From positions 558,001 through 622,000 of the forward strand of contig NW_024104426.1 of the NCBI RefSeq assembly GCF_003945595.2: a stretch of 64,000 bases of DNA, in the 5' to 3' direction. The notes beneath the pieces are model-generated. The model ran no database searches, had not been told where the DNA came from, and saw only the letters and a program-made list of their open reading frames with translations. This document shows, one piece after another, positions 12,980 to 23,000 of this stretch; the stretch's first letter is position 1; every line of letters starts with the position of its first letter. A program made the position numbers and the translations under genes. This DNA is from Pipra filicauda (taxonomy: Eukaryota; Chordata; Aves; Passeriformes; Pipridae).

Positions 12980-14271
12980 ATTGGTTCTGGATGTCCCACG
13001 TTTGAGGAACACACAGACAAAATTCCAATACTTCATGATATACCTTATAATAAAGGAAGTTTAACCTGCTGGTATTAAAACAGAAAGAGTTAACAGGAGT
13101 GTTGGGCAATAGAACAGGCAGATTACAGCAGGCTCCTCCAGAGTATGGCGATTACAGATGGAAACAGATTCCAAAGTGCAGCTAAAAGCACATTGCCATG
13201 TGATCCCAGTAGCAACTGCGGTCCCATTTTCTCTTTTTATGGGAAATGATGTCATTGGGAACGGCTTCATTGGGCTAAGTGTGGAATTTTCTAAATTGAG
13301 TTTTAATGAATAGATTGGACAAAATCATCCTCCTGCCTGTAATAACCAAATGTGCATAGGTGGCAAATATCTGTTTATTTAGATACTTAGATTTTTTTTT
13401 TTCAGAAATACTCTTGGCAATTACTATCCATCTAAAGACTTTTTTAAAGCTGTGACAGGAAACAGAATTGTCCAAAAATAATATTCTCTAAAAATAGATT
13501 GTGGAGCAGCACATCATTTTACATATGCCTTATAAAGATAAAAGAATTTTCTTGTTCCAAACAGTGAAATACGATTCTTCTCGATAACTCATTAATGATT
13601 TATGATACAGCGTTGAGTTTCACAATGGTTCTTGTTGCTGTGGTGCTAATGACTCTAGTGACTACAGGTCCCAACCATCTGTATCACAACTTGATGAACA
13701 GCTAAAGAGAAAATAAAGAGTTGTACACTGGGAGATGTAGTCTCATCAGCTACAAATAAGTTTAGTTGAGGGATATGTTACACACAGCTGTTTTATCCTA
13801 ATTAAAAGCGATGTTTGAACTTCTTGCAAATATTTATTACCATTGTCAGTACAACAGGCCAAGCAAAACTAGGAAACTAAATAAAAGTTACACTTTAAGA
13901 AAATATTGTGGTAATTTGACTTCATCCAATTTCCCCTGAAAAAGCATATAAATAGAAAATGACAGCAGCAAACTCTCTGCTGTCATTACATTCCTGCAGC
14001 TTAAAACTGGGACATCACAAAACAATATGCACAGCCATGTTTTCAATCACTTTTATTTAAAATAAAAACCACTCAAAACACAGCTGTGGATAACATGGAA
14101 TCTAAATGAAACCCATGATTGTATATAATTCAAAGTGTTAGGAGAGATTTATTAAAGTGGAAAAGGAGGGTGAAAGATTAAATTTATGTTTAAGTGTAGA
14201 GGTTAAAGAAACATGGCACATGCCTGCAGGAATTCTGTGTAACCTCTACCTTGTCTGTATATTGTAGATTT

Positions 14272-14352
14272 GGCGGTGGGGGGGAAAGGAAAAAAAGGAA
14301 GGGAAGGCAAGGAAAAGCGAGGCCAAACAAGGCAAGGCAAGGGGAAAGGGAA
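14272..14352 (+). repeat. Purine-rich (GGAA/GGCAA) low-complexity tract
   Basis: Nearly all purine on the plus strand with GGGAAGG and AAGGCAAGGC units. Confidence 0.8.
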
Positions 14353-14435
14353 ATGCAGCTTTAAAAGCCTGAACTGCATTCAAATTGTAATCAATTATCT
14401 TTGGATACCAAAAAGAAATTCAAAATTGCACTGAT

Positions 14436-14475
14436 GGAGATTATGGGAATTACTCCACGACCTTCCATAATCTCC
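14436..14475. repeat. Perfect inverted repeat, 11-base arms
   Basis: GGAGATTATGG (14436-14446) and CCATAATCTCC (14465-14475) are exact reverse complements around an 18-base spacer. Confidence 0.88.
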
Positions 14476-14645
14476 CTTTCATTGTGGAATACGCTGCATA
14501 TTTTCAGTATATTTTGCATTTAAATCTCTCTAAAGGTTTGTTTCCACTAACAGAGTTTACTGCATTTAACTACAAAAGCCCGAAATTTCTAAATCAAAGG
14601 CCCTGAATCGCTAACAGAACGATTAGCAATACCGCGGTGCTCAGT

Positions 14646-14665
14646 ATCGTGATAACGATCACGAT
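14646..14665. repeat. Perfect inverted repeat, 8-base arms, 4-base loop
   Basis: ATCGTGAT and ATCACGAT flank AACG. The copy lies in a small patch with several CpG dinucleotides inside CpG-poor DNA. Confidence 0.88.
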
Positions 14666-14974
14666 GAGGGTGAACACAGGGAGTCTGGGTCCAAACATTC
14701 CATCCAGGCACAGGCAGCAACGGGAACTGGAGATTTTGTGATCTCGCCAACACGGGCAGTTTATCTATCACAGGAAAGCCCCACAACTATGAGGTTTTGT
14801 TGGATTTTTAGCAGCTCTTTTAGCTATCTCTGGGTAGGGCTTTGATGTTGTTGGTCTAATCTGCGCAAAAGCCCTCGATAAACTGCCCTCAGTCCCTGAT
14901 GAAGTTGCACCGATGGATATCTACGATGGGAACATAACCAGCAATTGGAGGGCTTTCCAAACATTCATCTTAGG

Positions 14975-15231
14975 GAATCCTAGAATGGTTTGGGTTGGAA
15001 GAGACCTTAAAAGACCATGTCGTTCCAATCCCCCTGCCATGGGCAGGGACACCTTCCACTAGACCAGGTTGGTCAGAGCTCCATCCAGCCTGGTGGCCTT
15101 GAACGCTCCCAGGGGTGGGAGAGCCACAGCTTCTCTGGGCAACCTGTGCCAGGGCCTCACCACCCTCACAGTGAAGAATTTCATCCTAATTTCAAATCTA
15201 AACCTACACTCTTTCGATGTAAAGCCATTAC
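14975..15231 (-). mobile_element. CR1 LINE fragment, reverse
   Basis: GAATCCTAGAATGGTTTGGG tail complement, CTGCCATGGGCAGGGACACC, then ACAGTGAAGAATTTCATCCT; ends near GTAAAGCCATTAC. Confidence 0.93.
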
Positions 15232-15799
15232 ATGTATGGCTGCTTGCTGTCGTCGCTGTTTAAGACGGAAACTACCTAGAGTAGACAAGCTTGCTAAGCA
15301 CCCACTTCACCTTTCCCAGTCCTCCTCAGCATCTCTCCCTTTGCATTCAATTCCTTCTTTACAGCCTCGCAGCTCCGGTGCATTCCTAATCCTCCCCTTG
15401 AAGCACTCCCTCCTCCTGGCACCCACTCCAGCTCGGAAATCCCCAGCCACAAGGTTTAACCACGGCTTGCCGGAATTAGCAGTTTCCCCCCGAACCACCC
15501 CTCTCCCATCGCAGCCTCCTCAGGCATCCCCCCCCTTCTTGAGACCAAACAGTGGTCTGTCTAAAGGCTTTTCCTCTCAGTTGGTTCTCTGCAGGCTGTC
15601 GGGGGGAGTCTCTGCCACAGCCTGAGCACACCGCCATCCCTTTTGTCCACAGGCCAGCCTTGATCAAAGGGTGGCTGAAAACCGTGGGATTATTAAACCC
15701 ATTATGCGTTCATTACTGGTAATCCGCTGCTGATTTTGCCAGCGGTCGTGCTTCCAGCGGGAAAATCTGCGGGGCTCCGGTTCAGGCGGGTAAGAGGAT
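15232..15799. other. Intergenic, pyrimidine-rich upstream flank of the promoter
   Basis: C/T-rich, without a recognised repeat or gene; CpG content rises toward the right. Confidence 0.55.
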
Positions 15800-16054
15800 A
15801 TCGCTCAGGACCAGGGGACACAGTCTTAAAGTGCGCCAGGGGAGGTTTAGGTTGGACATCAAGACGAATTTCCTCGCAGAAAGGGCGATTAGACATTGGA
15901 ATGGGCTGCCTAGGGAGGCGGCGGGGTCTCGGTCCTTGGAAGTGTTGAAGGAAAGACTGTCCGTGGCACTTGGTGCCATGGTCTGTTTGACATGGTGGTG
16001 TTGGATCATAGATGATCTCAGAGGTCTTTTCCAACCTAACTGATTTTGTGATTC
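15800..16054 (+). mobile_element. CR1 LINE fragment next to the PPM1A CpG island
   Basis: ACCAGGGGACACAGTCTTAA, a RLDIKTNFLAERAIRHWNGL remnant and GAGGTCTTTTCCAACC ending in TTTTGTGATTC. The tail ends where the CpG island starts. Confidence 0.92.
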
Positions 16055-16239
16055 AGGGAGACGAAGCTGATGCCCCCAGCGCCTCGGGACCCACCGCCCG
16101 CCCGCTCCATCGCCGTCAGGTGGGCTGAGCTACTGCCGCCACGGGCCCGGGACCGAGATCGGGACAAGGATCCCAACCGGGAGCTGCCGCCTCCCACCCT
16201 CGCGTCGCTCTCATCCCTCAGGGAGAGGGGTGGGGCCGA

Positions 16240-16247
16240 TGACGTCA
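16240..16247. promoter_or_regulatory. Full palindromic CRE
   Basis: TGACGTCA is the complete CREB/ATF site, placed in the upstream part of the CpG island and only about 190 bases from the CR1 boundary. Confidence 0.6.
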
Positions 16248-16266
16248 CCGCCCCTCGCGCCGGTCC

Positions 16267-16278
16267 CGCGCAGGCGCG
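16267..16278 (+). promoter_or_regulatory. NRF1-type motif
   Basis: CGCGCAGGCGCG fits the consensus YGCGCANGCGCR exactly and lies 20 bases after the CRE. Confidence 0.55.
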
Positions 16279-16536
16279 GCGCGGCGCGGGACCCGGGGCG
16301 GAGGGTGATGTAATACCCGTAACGGCCCCGCTCCCACATCCGGGTACCCGCCGGGGTGCGCTGGGGTTTTTTTTCCCCTCCTCTCCCTCCTTTTTTTTTT
16401 TTTTAACCCCACGAAAAACCTCCGTTTGTCGCTTATTTATTTTCCTTTGGGGAGGGGAGGGGAAGTGTTTCGTGTTTGTTTTTTTTTTTTTTCTTTTTAA
16501 CGAGGGTGAGAACGAAGAGGGAAAGGACGCGCTGGG

Positions 16537-16554
16537 GCGCGCGCGCGCGCGCGC
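16537..16554. repeat. (GC)9 dinucleotide run
   Basis: An uninterrupted alternating GC run in the promoter, a sequence type that can adopt Z-DNA. Confidence 0.8.
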
Positions 16555-16612
16555 TCCCGTCTCTCCTCATCCCCCCCCTCCCCACCTTCCCCCTTCCCTC
16601 CCCTGCGGCGCG

Positions 16613-16624
16613 CGCGCCTGCGCA
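16613..16624 (-). promoter_or_regulatory. NRF1-type motif, opposite orientation
   Basis: CGCGCCTGCGCA is the reverse complement of TGCGCAGGCGCG, an exact match to the NRF1 consensus, near the presumed start of exon 1. Confidence 0.55.
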
Positions 16625-16677
16625 GAGGGGCGGAGGCGGCGGCGGCGGCAGCGGCGCAGCGCGAGAGCGTCCGTGTG

Positions 16678-16700
16678 TCCGTCCGTCCGTCCGTCCGTCC
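16678..16700. repeat. (GTCC)n tetranucleotide microsatellite
   Basis: About five to six perfect GTCC units, directly after a GTGTGTCC lead-in, inside the presumed 5' UTR. Confidence 0.85.
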
Positions 16701-16792
16701 GCGGCCGGCGCTCCGCGGGGGCGCTGCGCGGGTGGGCGCGGGGGCATCTCGGGCCGAGGGGGGACGGGGGACCCGGGGACGGAGGGGGGGGC

Positions 16793-16814
16793 CGGCGGCG
16801 GCGGCGGCGGCGGT
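16793..16814. repeat. (CGG)n microsatellite
   Basis: Seven CGG units just before the upstream ATG at 16824. A second, interrupted CGG run lies at 16631-16649. Confidence 0.85.
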
Positions 16815-16823
16815 GGGGGCGAG

Positions 16824-16868
16824 ATGAGCGCTGGGCTCCCCCTGGGCACAGAGCCGCCCTGTGAATGA
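16824..16868 (+). other. Upstream ORF in presumed PPM1A 5' UTR (14 codons)
   Basis: ATG at 16824 opens a short frame, MSAGLPLGTEPPCE, ending at TGA 16866-16868. The context GCGAGATGA has G at -3, moderately favourable. It overlaps a second minimal ATG-AGC-TGA frame. If exon 1 includes it, scanning ribosomes would meet it before the main ATG. Peptide function is not implied. Confidence 0.35.
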
Positions 16869-16898
16869 GCTGAGGCGAGGCCGCCAGCCGGGTGCCCC

Positions 16899-16938
16899 CC
16901 TCCTCCTCCTCCTCCTTCTCCTCCTCCTCCTCCTCCTT
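16899..16938. repeat. (TCC)n microsatellite
   Basis: About thirteen TCC-type units with two interruptions, in the presumed 5' UTR. It gives artificial leucine runs in one frame. Confidence 0.85.
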
Positions 16939-17013
16939 GTCCTCGTCCTTCACCGCCGGGAGCGGGAGCGCGGCCCTGCCCGCGGAGCCGGCGCAGACCC
17001 CGCGGCCGGGGCG

Positions 17014-20000
17014 GTGAGTGTTCGCTGCGCCGTGAGGGGGCGGCGGGGCCCGTAAACAACCGGGGGTGGCTGCGCTGGGGCGGGGGGGCGGCGTGAGGAG
17101 CCCGGCGCCATCCCCGGCGGCACAGCCGGGATGGAATCGGAATGGGAACGGGGATGGGGGTGCGATCCCGCTGGGATAACGCCGCTGCCGGGACCCCCCC
17201 GAGCAGCCCCTGCATTGCAGCGCCTGCTGAGGGCGGGGGTGTCCCCGCAGCCCCCCCCGGGCACCAGGAGAGGAGGGCGAGCAGCGCGGGCTGGGCCTGG
17301 CTCAGGTAGAAAACCAGCAGCTTTCCCTTTCTCCCTGCCCCCCCTTCTTCCCTCGCCCGGAGTTCATTAAATAAAAGGCTATAAACAGCCTGCTCTCTCC
17401 CATCGCCACCCAAACGCTCGGGGCACGGCACTGGGGAAGGAGAGAAAAAAAAAAAAACACCACGCATCTATTTATAAAGCACCCCACCCTGGCGAGGGTC
17501 GGAGCATCAAGCGCTCCCCGAATAGTGACACAGTGATGCAGCGGGGCGGCTTCCCCTCGCCAACGCCTTTCGGGCGTTTTAAAGTTCGGGAGAGATTTCG
17601 GTGCCTTTGAAAACAATGTCGTTGAGCAAAGGTTGCGCTGTGACGGTCTGTGATCTGTCACGGCCTGCGTGGTAAAAGTCCGTGGAACCGAGCGCTCCCC
17701 CCTCCCCCCCGCATGAGAAAGTTGTGCTGGGTTAATTGGGCTTGCGTGTGAAATGCCAGAGGTTCTGAGCATACGTCTGAAGCTTTTTGTTACATTAGAT
17801 TGTGTGCTTGTGGCTGTGATACAGCTTTAAGACCGGCTGGAGGTTAATAGTTTTTCACGGGAATTGATTTTGCAGACGTCTGTTCGATACGTATTTGTAT
17901 TTATTTAGTACGATTAAAATATTTCAGCGTTGCCCATGTGGATGGCAAAATTTTCGTTGTAGCAAAACTAATGTTTAAGTCTACAGTAATACTTGGGAAG
18001 AACTAGATTTTTTTTTTTTAGAGCTGTACCTTCTGTCAAATGAGAAAGTGCTGTTCATTGAGGGCCTGTCTAGTAACCTTAAGGTTTAAGGTCCTGTATG
18101 TCATCCAAAAGAATTTTTTGGTTTTATTTTTTTTTAAGCAGAAGGTGATTTTAGACCACCGAGAGCAGTAGCTAGAAGGAAGGTAGGTGATATGTTTTCC
18201 TTAGACTGGGATGTTTAGCATCAGAGTAAACAGAATGAATTTATAAAGTAGGAGTTCGAAGTCTTGTGATTCTAGGAAATGACTTCCCAAATGTGAGCCC
18301 GTGTAGCACTTTGCTGAGCTGTTCCAGTGGTTAGGTGGCTGAAGCAGGATTTGTGAAGTACCAGTGCAGTTAAGGCTGGTTGGCTGCTGTTACTCAGGAC
18401 CCTGTGTGAGTTGCCAAATGACCAACAATTGTGCAATTTCTACCCGCATTTCTTCTGTGATACCTTCCCTTCTGTTACTATTCATAGTTTTTTCTATGAA
18501 TGACATCAGAGACACGGGATGGGGGAAGAAACATGGCTCAGGGAAGTTTTACACTTTACCTGTCCAATCACAGTATCAATCACAAGGAAGGTGTTGAAGG
18601 ACAACAGTTTTGGTAGGTGTTACCAGCATTTTTGCCTGGGGTAGGGACAGCTGCTCCCAAAGTTTTCTCTTCCAGGCGTTTCTGGGTCTACCTTTTGTGT
18701 ATGAGACTGGGCTAAGAGTAAGAAAACTTGCTGATGCATCATGCCAGTTATTAATGTTTTTCTCACAGAGATCTCTGATGAAAGCCTCAGGTAAATGTGG
18801 AGAGAGCTGCTCTGTCCTCTCTAACTGTTTGGCATAGCCATGTTTTTGTCGTATAAAGGCAAGGCCTAGCTCTGGTTTACAGGTTTATTCCTCTGGTTGG
18901 TGGTTGTCTGGCAAATCTCTCCCCTTGAGGTACAGTAGAAAACTATTCCTGTGTTCCAAGTATTTCCTAAACTGTCTATAGGTAAGCTTAAGTTACTTTT
19001 GTTGAAACAGAGGAGGAGAGATGGAAATGCCAAATGACTGGTGAAGTTTGCAGGTCTAAACAAGCACAACTCAGGGCAATTTGAATTAAAGCAGAATACT
19101 AAATATTTTTTTTTCTATAAAATCGAGCTAGTTGCTTCTTATCTGGAGTGCAGCTTATGTGGTGGAGTTGAGTCATTCTTGCTGAGACAGCATTTTGAGT
19201 ACTGTCGTTAAAATGCTTAGAAATTTAACTCTGTCACAGTATAATTTGCAAACTTATGTAACTGGTATGTTTTTGAATGCAGCTGTCAATAAGAGATCTT
19301 ATTGCACTTTTCCTTTTTAGTGAAACTGTGGAACATAAAGCAGCTTCTTTCACAAGATGACCTAAATATAAAAGTCATTTAAGAACAGCATATTTCTTAC
19401 AAAAATATTGACGTTGCTATTGACTTAATTTTTAAGTGTTCAGGTCTGTTCTGATGTAAAAAATACTTACATAATTGGCTAAGCAGAACTGCATTGCAAT
19501 CAAGTGATGGAATGATGCAGGTCGTGTTATTAAATAAGCAAGTTTTGGAATGGAAAGTACTGTAAAATAATTGTATTCGTTTTGTCTCTGCAAACCAGAG
19601 GCGTTTTTAAGACTTGACTGGTAGCAGTGTTTGAAGTCAAGACAGTAGTGGCTTATCATAGGTAAACCTGAACCAAACAGCATTTATTCTTGCTACTGCA
19701 TGTGGCCCTTCGTGATTTTTGCTCCTCTTTTCTCATAAATCATACTTGACTTTTACTTCAAAAAAAAATTGACTCATTATCTTTTTTTTTTCTGAATGAT
19801 GCAACTTGTAGTCTCATTTGGTTTTTTGAAAATTAAACTCCTTTTGGATACTACTTTGTTGCTGAATTCTCACTGATCTCTGTAGTTTAGTCACATGATC
19901 CAAGTTGCAGTTTAAAATACTAGGATAAGAAATAAACCTCTGTAAAATTTCACATGCTTAACTCTAGTGCTCTTCATTGAATGAATGGCAAAGCACCAAG

Positions 20001-23000
20001 TATGTGTGTACAATTTGTAATCCCTGAAAAAATGCCGGTGTTCTTGGGATATTTAGAAGGTCCAGGGAATGCAGGTAAATTTACATTTTATGGCATTTTA
20101 TATACATTCCATTAGCCAGAGGCTAAAAAATAACGTTTAAGGAGAATTCATGACGTGATGTGGGTCACAGTGGAGGTAACATTATCTACTTGAAGCTTCG
20201 TAGTGTTGCTGTCTGTGAAGGAACAGTTTGGCATTTATTAAGATTTAATATTGCCAGAGTAAATCATTTGACTCTTAAGACGAGGAAGAATGTTTAGACC
20301 AAGAAAATTGTAATCAGGGCAGGAGGAGAAAGCAAATGTGATACCTGGGGAGTGAGCAGGCTGATTTTTGTTCCTGAGTAGAGGTAGCAACCACTGAGCG
20401 TTACTGGTGTTAAACCACAAATTTAAGTTACAGATTTCTGTCAAGTCTCTATCTTATTTATTTGTCTGTTTCTGTTTGTGTTTAAACACATATACTGGTA
20501 AAATTCACGGATGGATGTTTCAGCTTGCTGCTGAAGTCTACAAAACAGAGCATGTTTACAAATATGTGAAACAGTCGCTCAGATTTTTTTTTAACAGCTC
20601 TTCTCAAAAAGTGTTTCGATGTGACTAAAACAACAGAATAAAAACTTCCTTCATTGCACATCCAGTGAAGTACACTTCTACTGTTTAGAGTGTAAACTTT
20701 GTATCAGGATATATGTATATATATCAAAGGAGCATTTAAGAGTGATACAAAGGAAAAAACCAAACTAGCTAACCATGTTTCAGTATTGAAATGTGGAGAA
20801 AAGCAGTTTACACGTAGGGGAAAAAGTACATTATCCTCTTTGTTGCTAAACAGATTAGTTCTCAGTTCAGGTAAGACTATTTTAGTAGGTAAAAAGCTCT
20901 CTAAAGTCTTCGAAGATAATAGTTTACAAACCCAACAAACTCAAATGTAACATGGCTTGTATTTTGATAGCTGCAGTTTAAATCAAAGCATTTCAGTGTG
21001 CTTGTGCTGATACTCCACGTGCAACTGAATTATGTGAGGACTACTCAGATGTCTGATGTTGCTCTCATGCTTAAATGCCTTGCTGGACTGTGACCTAGAG
21101 GATGAAATGTGTTCTCATGTTTGGGCCTCAGCTGTAACTTGAAGGGTTTTCTGTCTCTATGTGTGCAGTTCATTTTAACTGCCAGCTGTACTTGTGCTCT
21201 GGAATTTGAATGGTGGCCTGTATTCCTGACCATGTATCAGAGCAATTTGTCCATGACCGTTCTGTGGTATTTTTTACTTAGAAATTTTTTACTCTAAAAT
21301 GGCAATGGCCACGAGAAATGTAAACTGTGCCCACGCTCTTTGTGTTTGGAGATGAGCTCAAGGAATTCTCCAGCTGTTAAGTAAAACCCAGTCTTTGAAA
21401 GGGGTGCAGGATGTGGAAAACTGTGGGCAGGTAAGCACTTAGCATTAAATTGTAGGAAAATTTAGTGAAGAAAGAATCAGTTTCTATCAGTCAGTAATTT
21501 TCTGGTTCCCCCAGTCAATTCTAGTGAGTATTTGGACAGACCCTTCTTAAGAATATTGTGCTGCTTCTCTCTGTAAAGAACCATTCTGAGGCTGCAGAGT
21601 GAGGCCTGTGAGCTTGGGCAGTCTGGAAATTAGCATTGCTTATATTTTGAAGAACAAGTGAATTGACAATGACCTCATTCAGTGATCAGAGTGTTTAGAG
21701 CTGTGATGAACTCTTGGACTGAGCAGAGCACCTTTACTGCCTTGTTCATCAGGGGCAAATCATCTCTGCACTGATGGAAGTGAACTTGGTAATCGCTGTT
21801 CCCCTCAGGAAAACCTGTCCTAAAAGGTTCTGTCTGCATAAAAGGCTAAAACAATAGGGGTTTTTTGTTTTATCTTGGTATGTCATTTTTATATTTTTAT
21901 GCAGTCTTGGGGAGAAAATCTACTTTATTGCAGCAGTCATCCTTTAACTTTGTTCTTTAATGAACAAAGGAATGCTGGGGACGTGAGGGCAAAAGAGCTT
22001 TATAAATCAAAGCTCTGTATATGTACAAATGAACAAATTCCAGCTTTTCCTAAGCTTTGAGGATTTGACTTCCAGGTCTTAATGTGCTCCTGGCATAGTT
22101 TTGATGTCATTTCCTTGCAAGCAGAGCCAGGTTACAGCTGTACACTTTGCAACATTTCCTATTTTATTGCCATTTTATTCCCTTGTGTAGTCATCAGGTT
22201 TTAAGTCTCTCTTGTAGCTGCTTTTGCTGTAGCCTCACCAGAATAGTGTTAATATTGCTGAGATCAGAACCCCACTAATATTTTCGTGTAAAGTGAAAGC
22301 ACTGGGAAATTGCTTGTGTATTATTTCATAATACTGAGTACTTGACTAAACAGGAAATTTTGGGGCCTTCATACAAACATCATCTTCTAATCATTGGGCG
22401 CATACATACTGGTGGCATTTTCTCTAAATAGTTTATTTTATTCCCAGGCACTATGTGTATAAACTTTATTTTTTTTCACTTGGGTCTCATTCTTCCATAT
22501 TGATAAATAAATGGCTCATCAGACAAATCACAAACAGGTGGTTGAAGTTAGGAAGATCTGAAGTTTGAAAGCTTTAAATAATTATTTTTTAAAGGGAGCA
22601 GTGACCTTGGTGAGAAACTGGAGGCACAGGGAGGAAGAATTAAAGAGCAGGTTGTGGGATGAGTCCATGTGTTCAGTTTTCTTGAAGTATATAGGACTGT
22701 ATTAACTTAATTTTCAAAACATTTGTGGTGAGGTTATCAGTGAATCAGTATGACAGACGGATGGAGGGGGTTTATAAGAATCTGTACACATTACTACAGA
22801 CAACAATACCGGCTGTAAAAAACGTGGCAGTTTCCTGAACTGAAAGTGACTCTGAGTAATTTTTGTTTCCATATTTCAGGAATAGTTCAGTTAATGCAAT
22901 TGCTGTGTTGTTGTTTTTTAAAATGTAGTTATTCGAGCCTCCCTTTGTTTTTTGCGTCTCAGCGAATAATCCCATTGGGACCTTTTTCCGTGGAGCATCC

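Larger units (their letters stand above)
12980..14974. other. Intergenic, CR1-free
   Basis: Unique-looking AT-rich DNA with a purine-rich tract (14272-14352) and two short perfect inverted repeats (14436-14475, 14646-14665). No exon recognised. Confidence 0.6.
16560..17013 (+). other. PPM1A: Presumed PPM1A non-coding exon 1 (5' UTR); start approximate
   Basis: The 3' end is set by GGCG/GTGAGTG, a near-consensus donor at 17014. The 5' end is a guess, as no initiator decides it. The stretch is extremely GC-rich with CGG, GTCC and TCC repeats. Mammalian PPM1A also starts with a GC-rich non-coding exon joined to the exon that carries the ATG. RNA-seq or CAGE would settle the start. Confidence 0.6.
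16055..17300 (+). promoter_or_regulatory. PPM1A: CpG-island promoter of PPM1A
   Basis: CpG frequency and GC content jump just after a CR1 tail ends at 16054 and fall off after about 17.3 kb, with a weaker CpG shore to about 17.74 kb. No TATA box is evident. A full CRE (TGACGTCA, 16240-16247) and two NRF1-type motifs (16267-16278 and 16613-16624) are present, with Sp1-like GGGGCGG at 16627. The island immediately precedes a strong donor at 17014, and the next recognisable acceptor-plus-coding exon is PPM1A exon 2. Start sites are probably dispersed between about 16.5 and 16.8 kb; that is inference. Confidence 0.85.

Noticed and set aside
15017..15625. 202-codon plus-strand frame
   Set aside because: Its first third is an antisense reading of a minus-strand CR1 and the rest is pyrimidine-rich Ser/Pro/Leu sequence without a known domain.
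1..16000. Exons of DHRS7, the expected mammalian upstream neighbour
   Set aside because: No frame in this part has recognisable short-chain dehydrogenase motifs (TGxxxGxG, YxxxK).
16070..17467. Long open frames on both strands (264 codons plus, 344 codons minus)
   Set aside because: They lie in the CpG island, consist of low-complexity Arg/Gly/Pro runs from GC repeats, and stop codons are rare in such composition. The region is better explained as promoter and non-coding exon 1.
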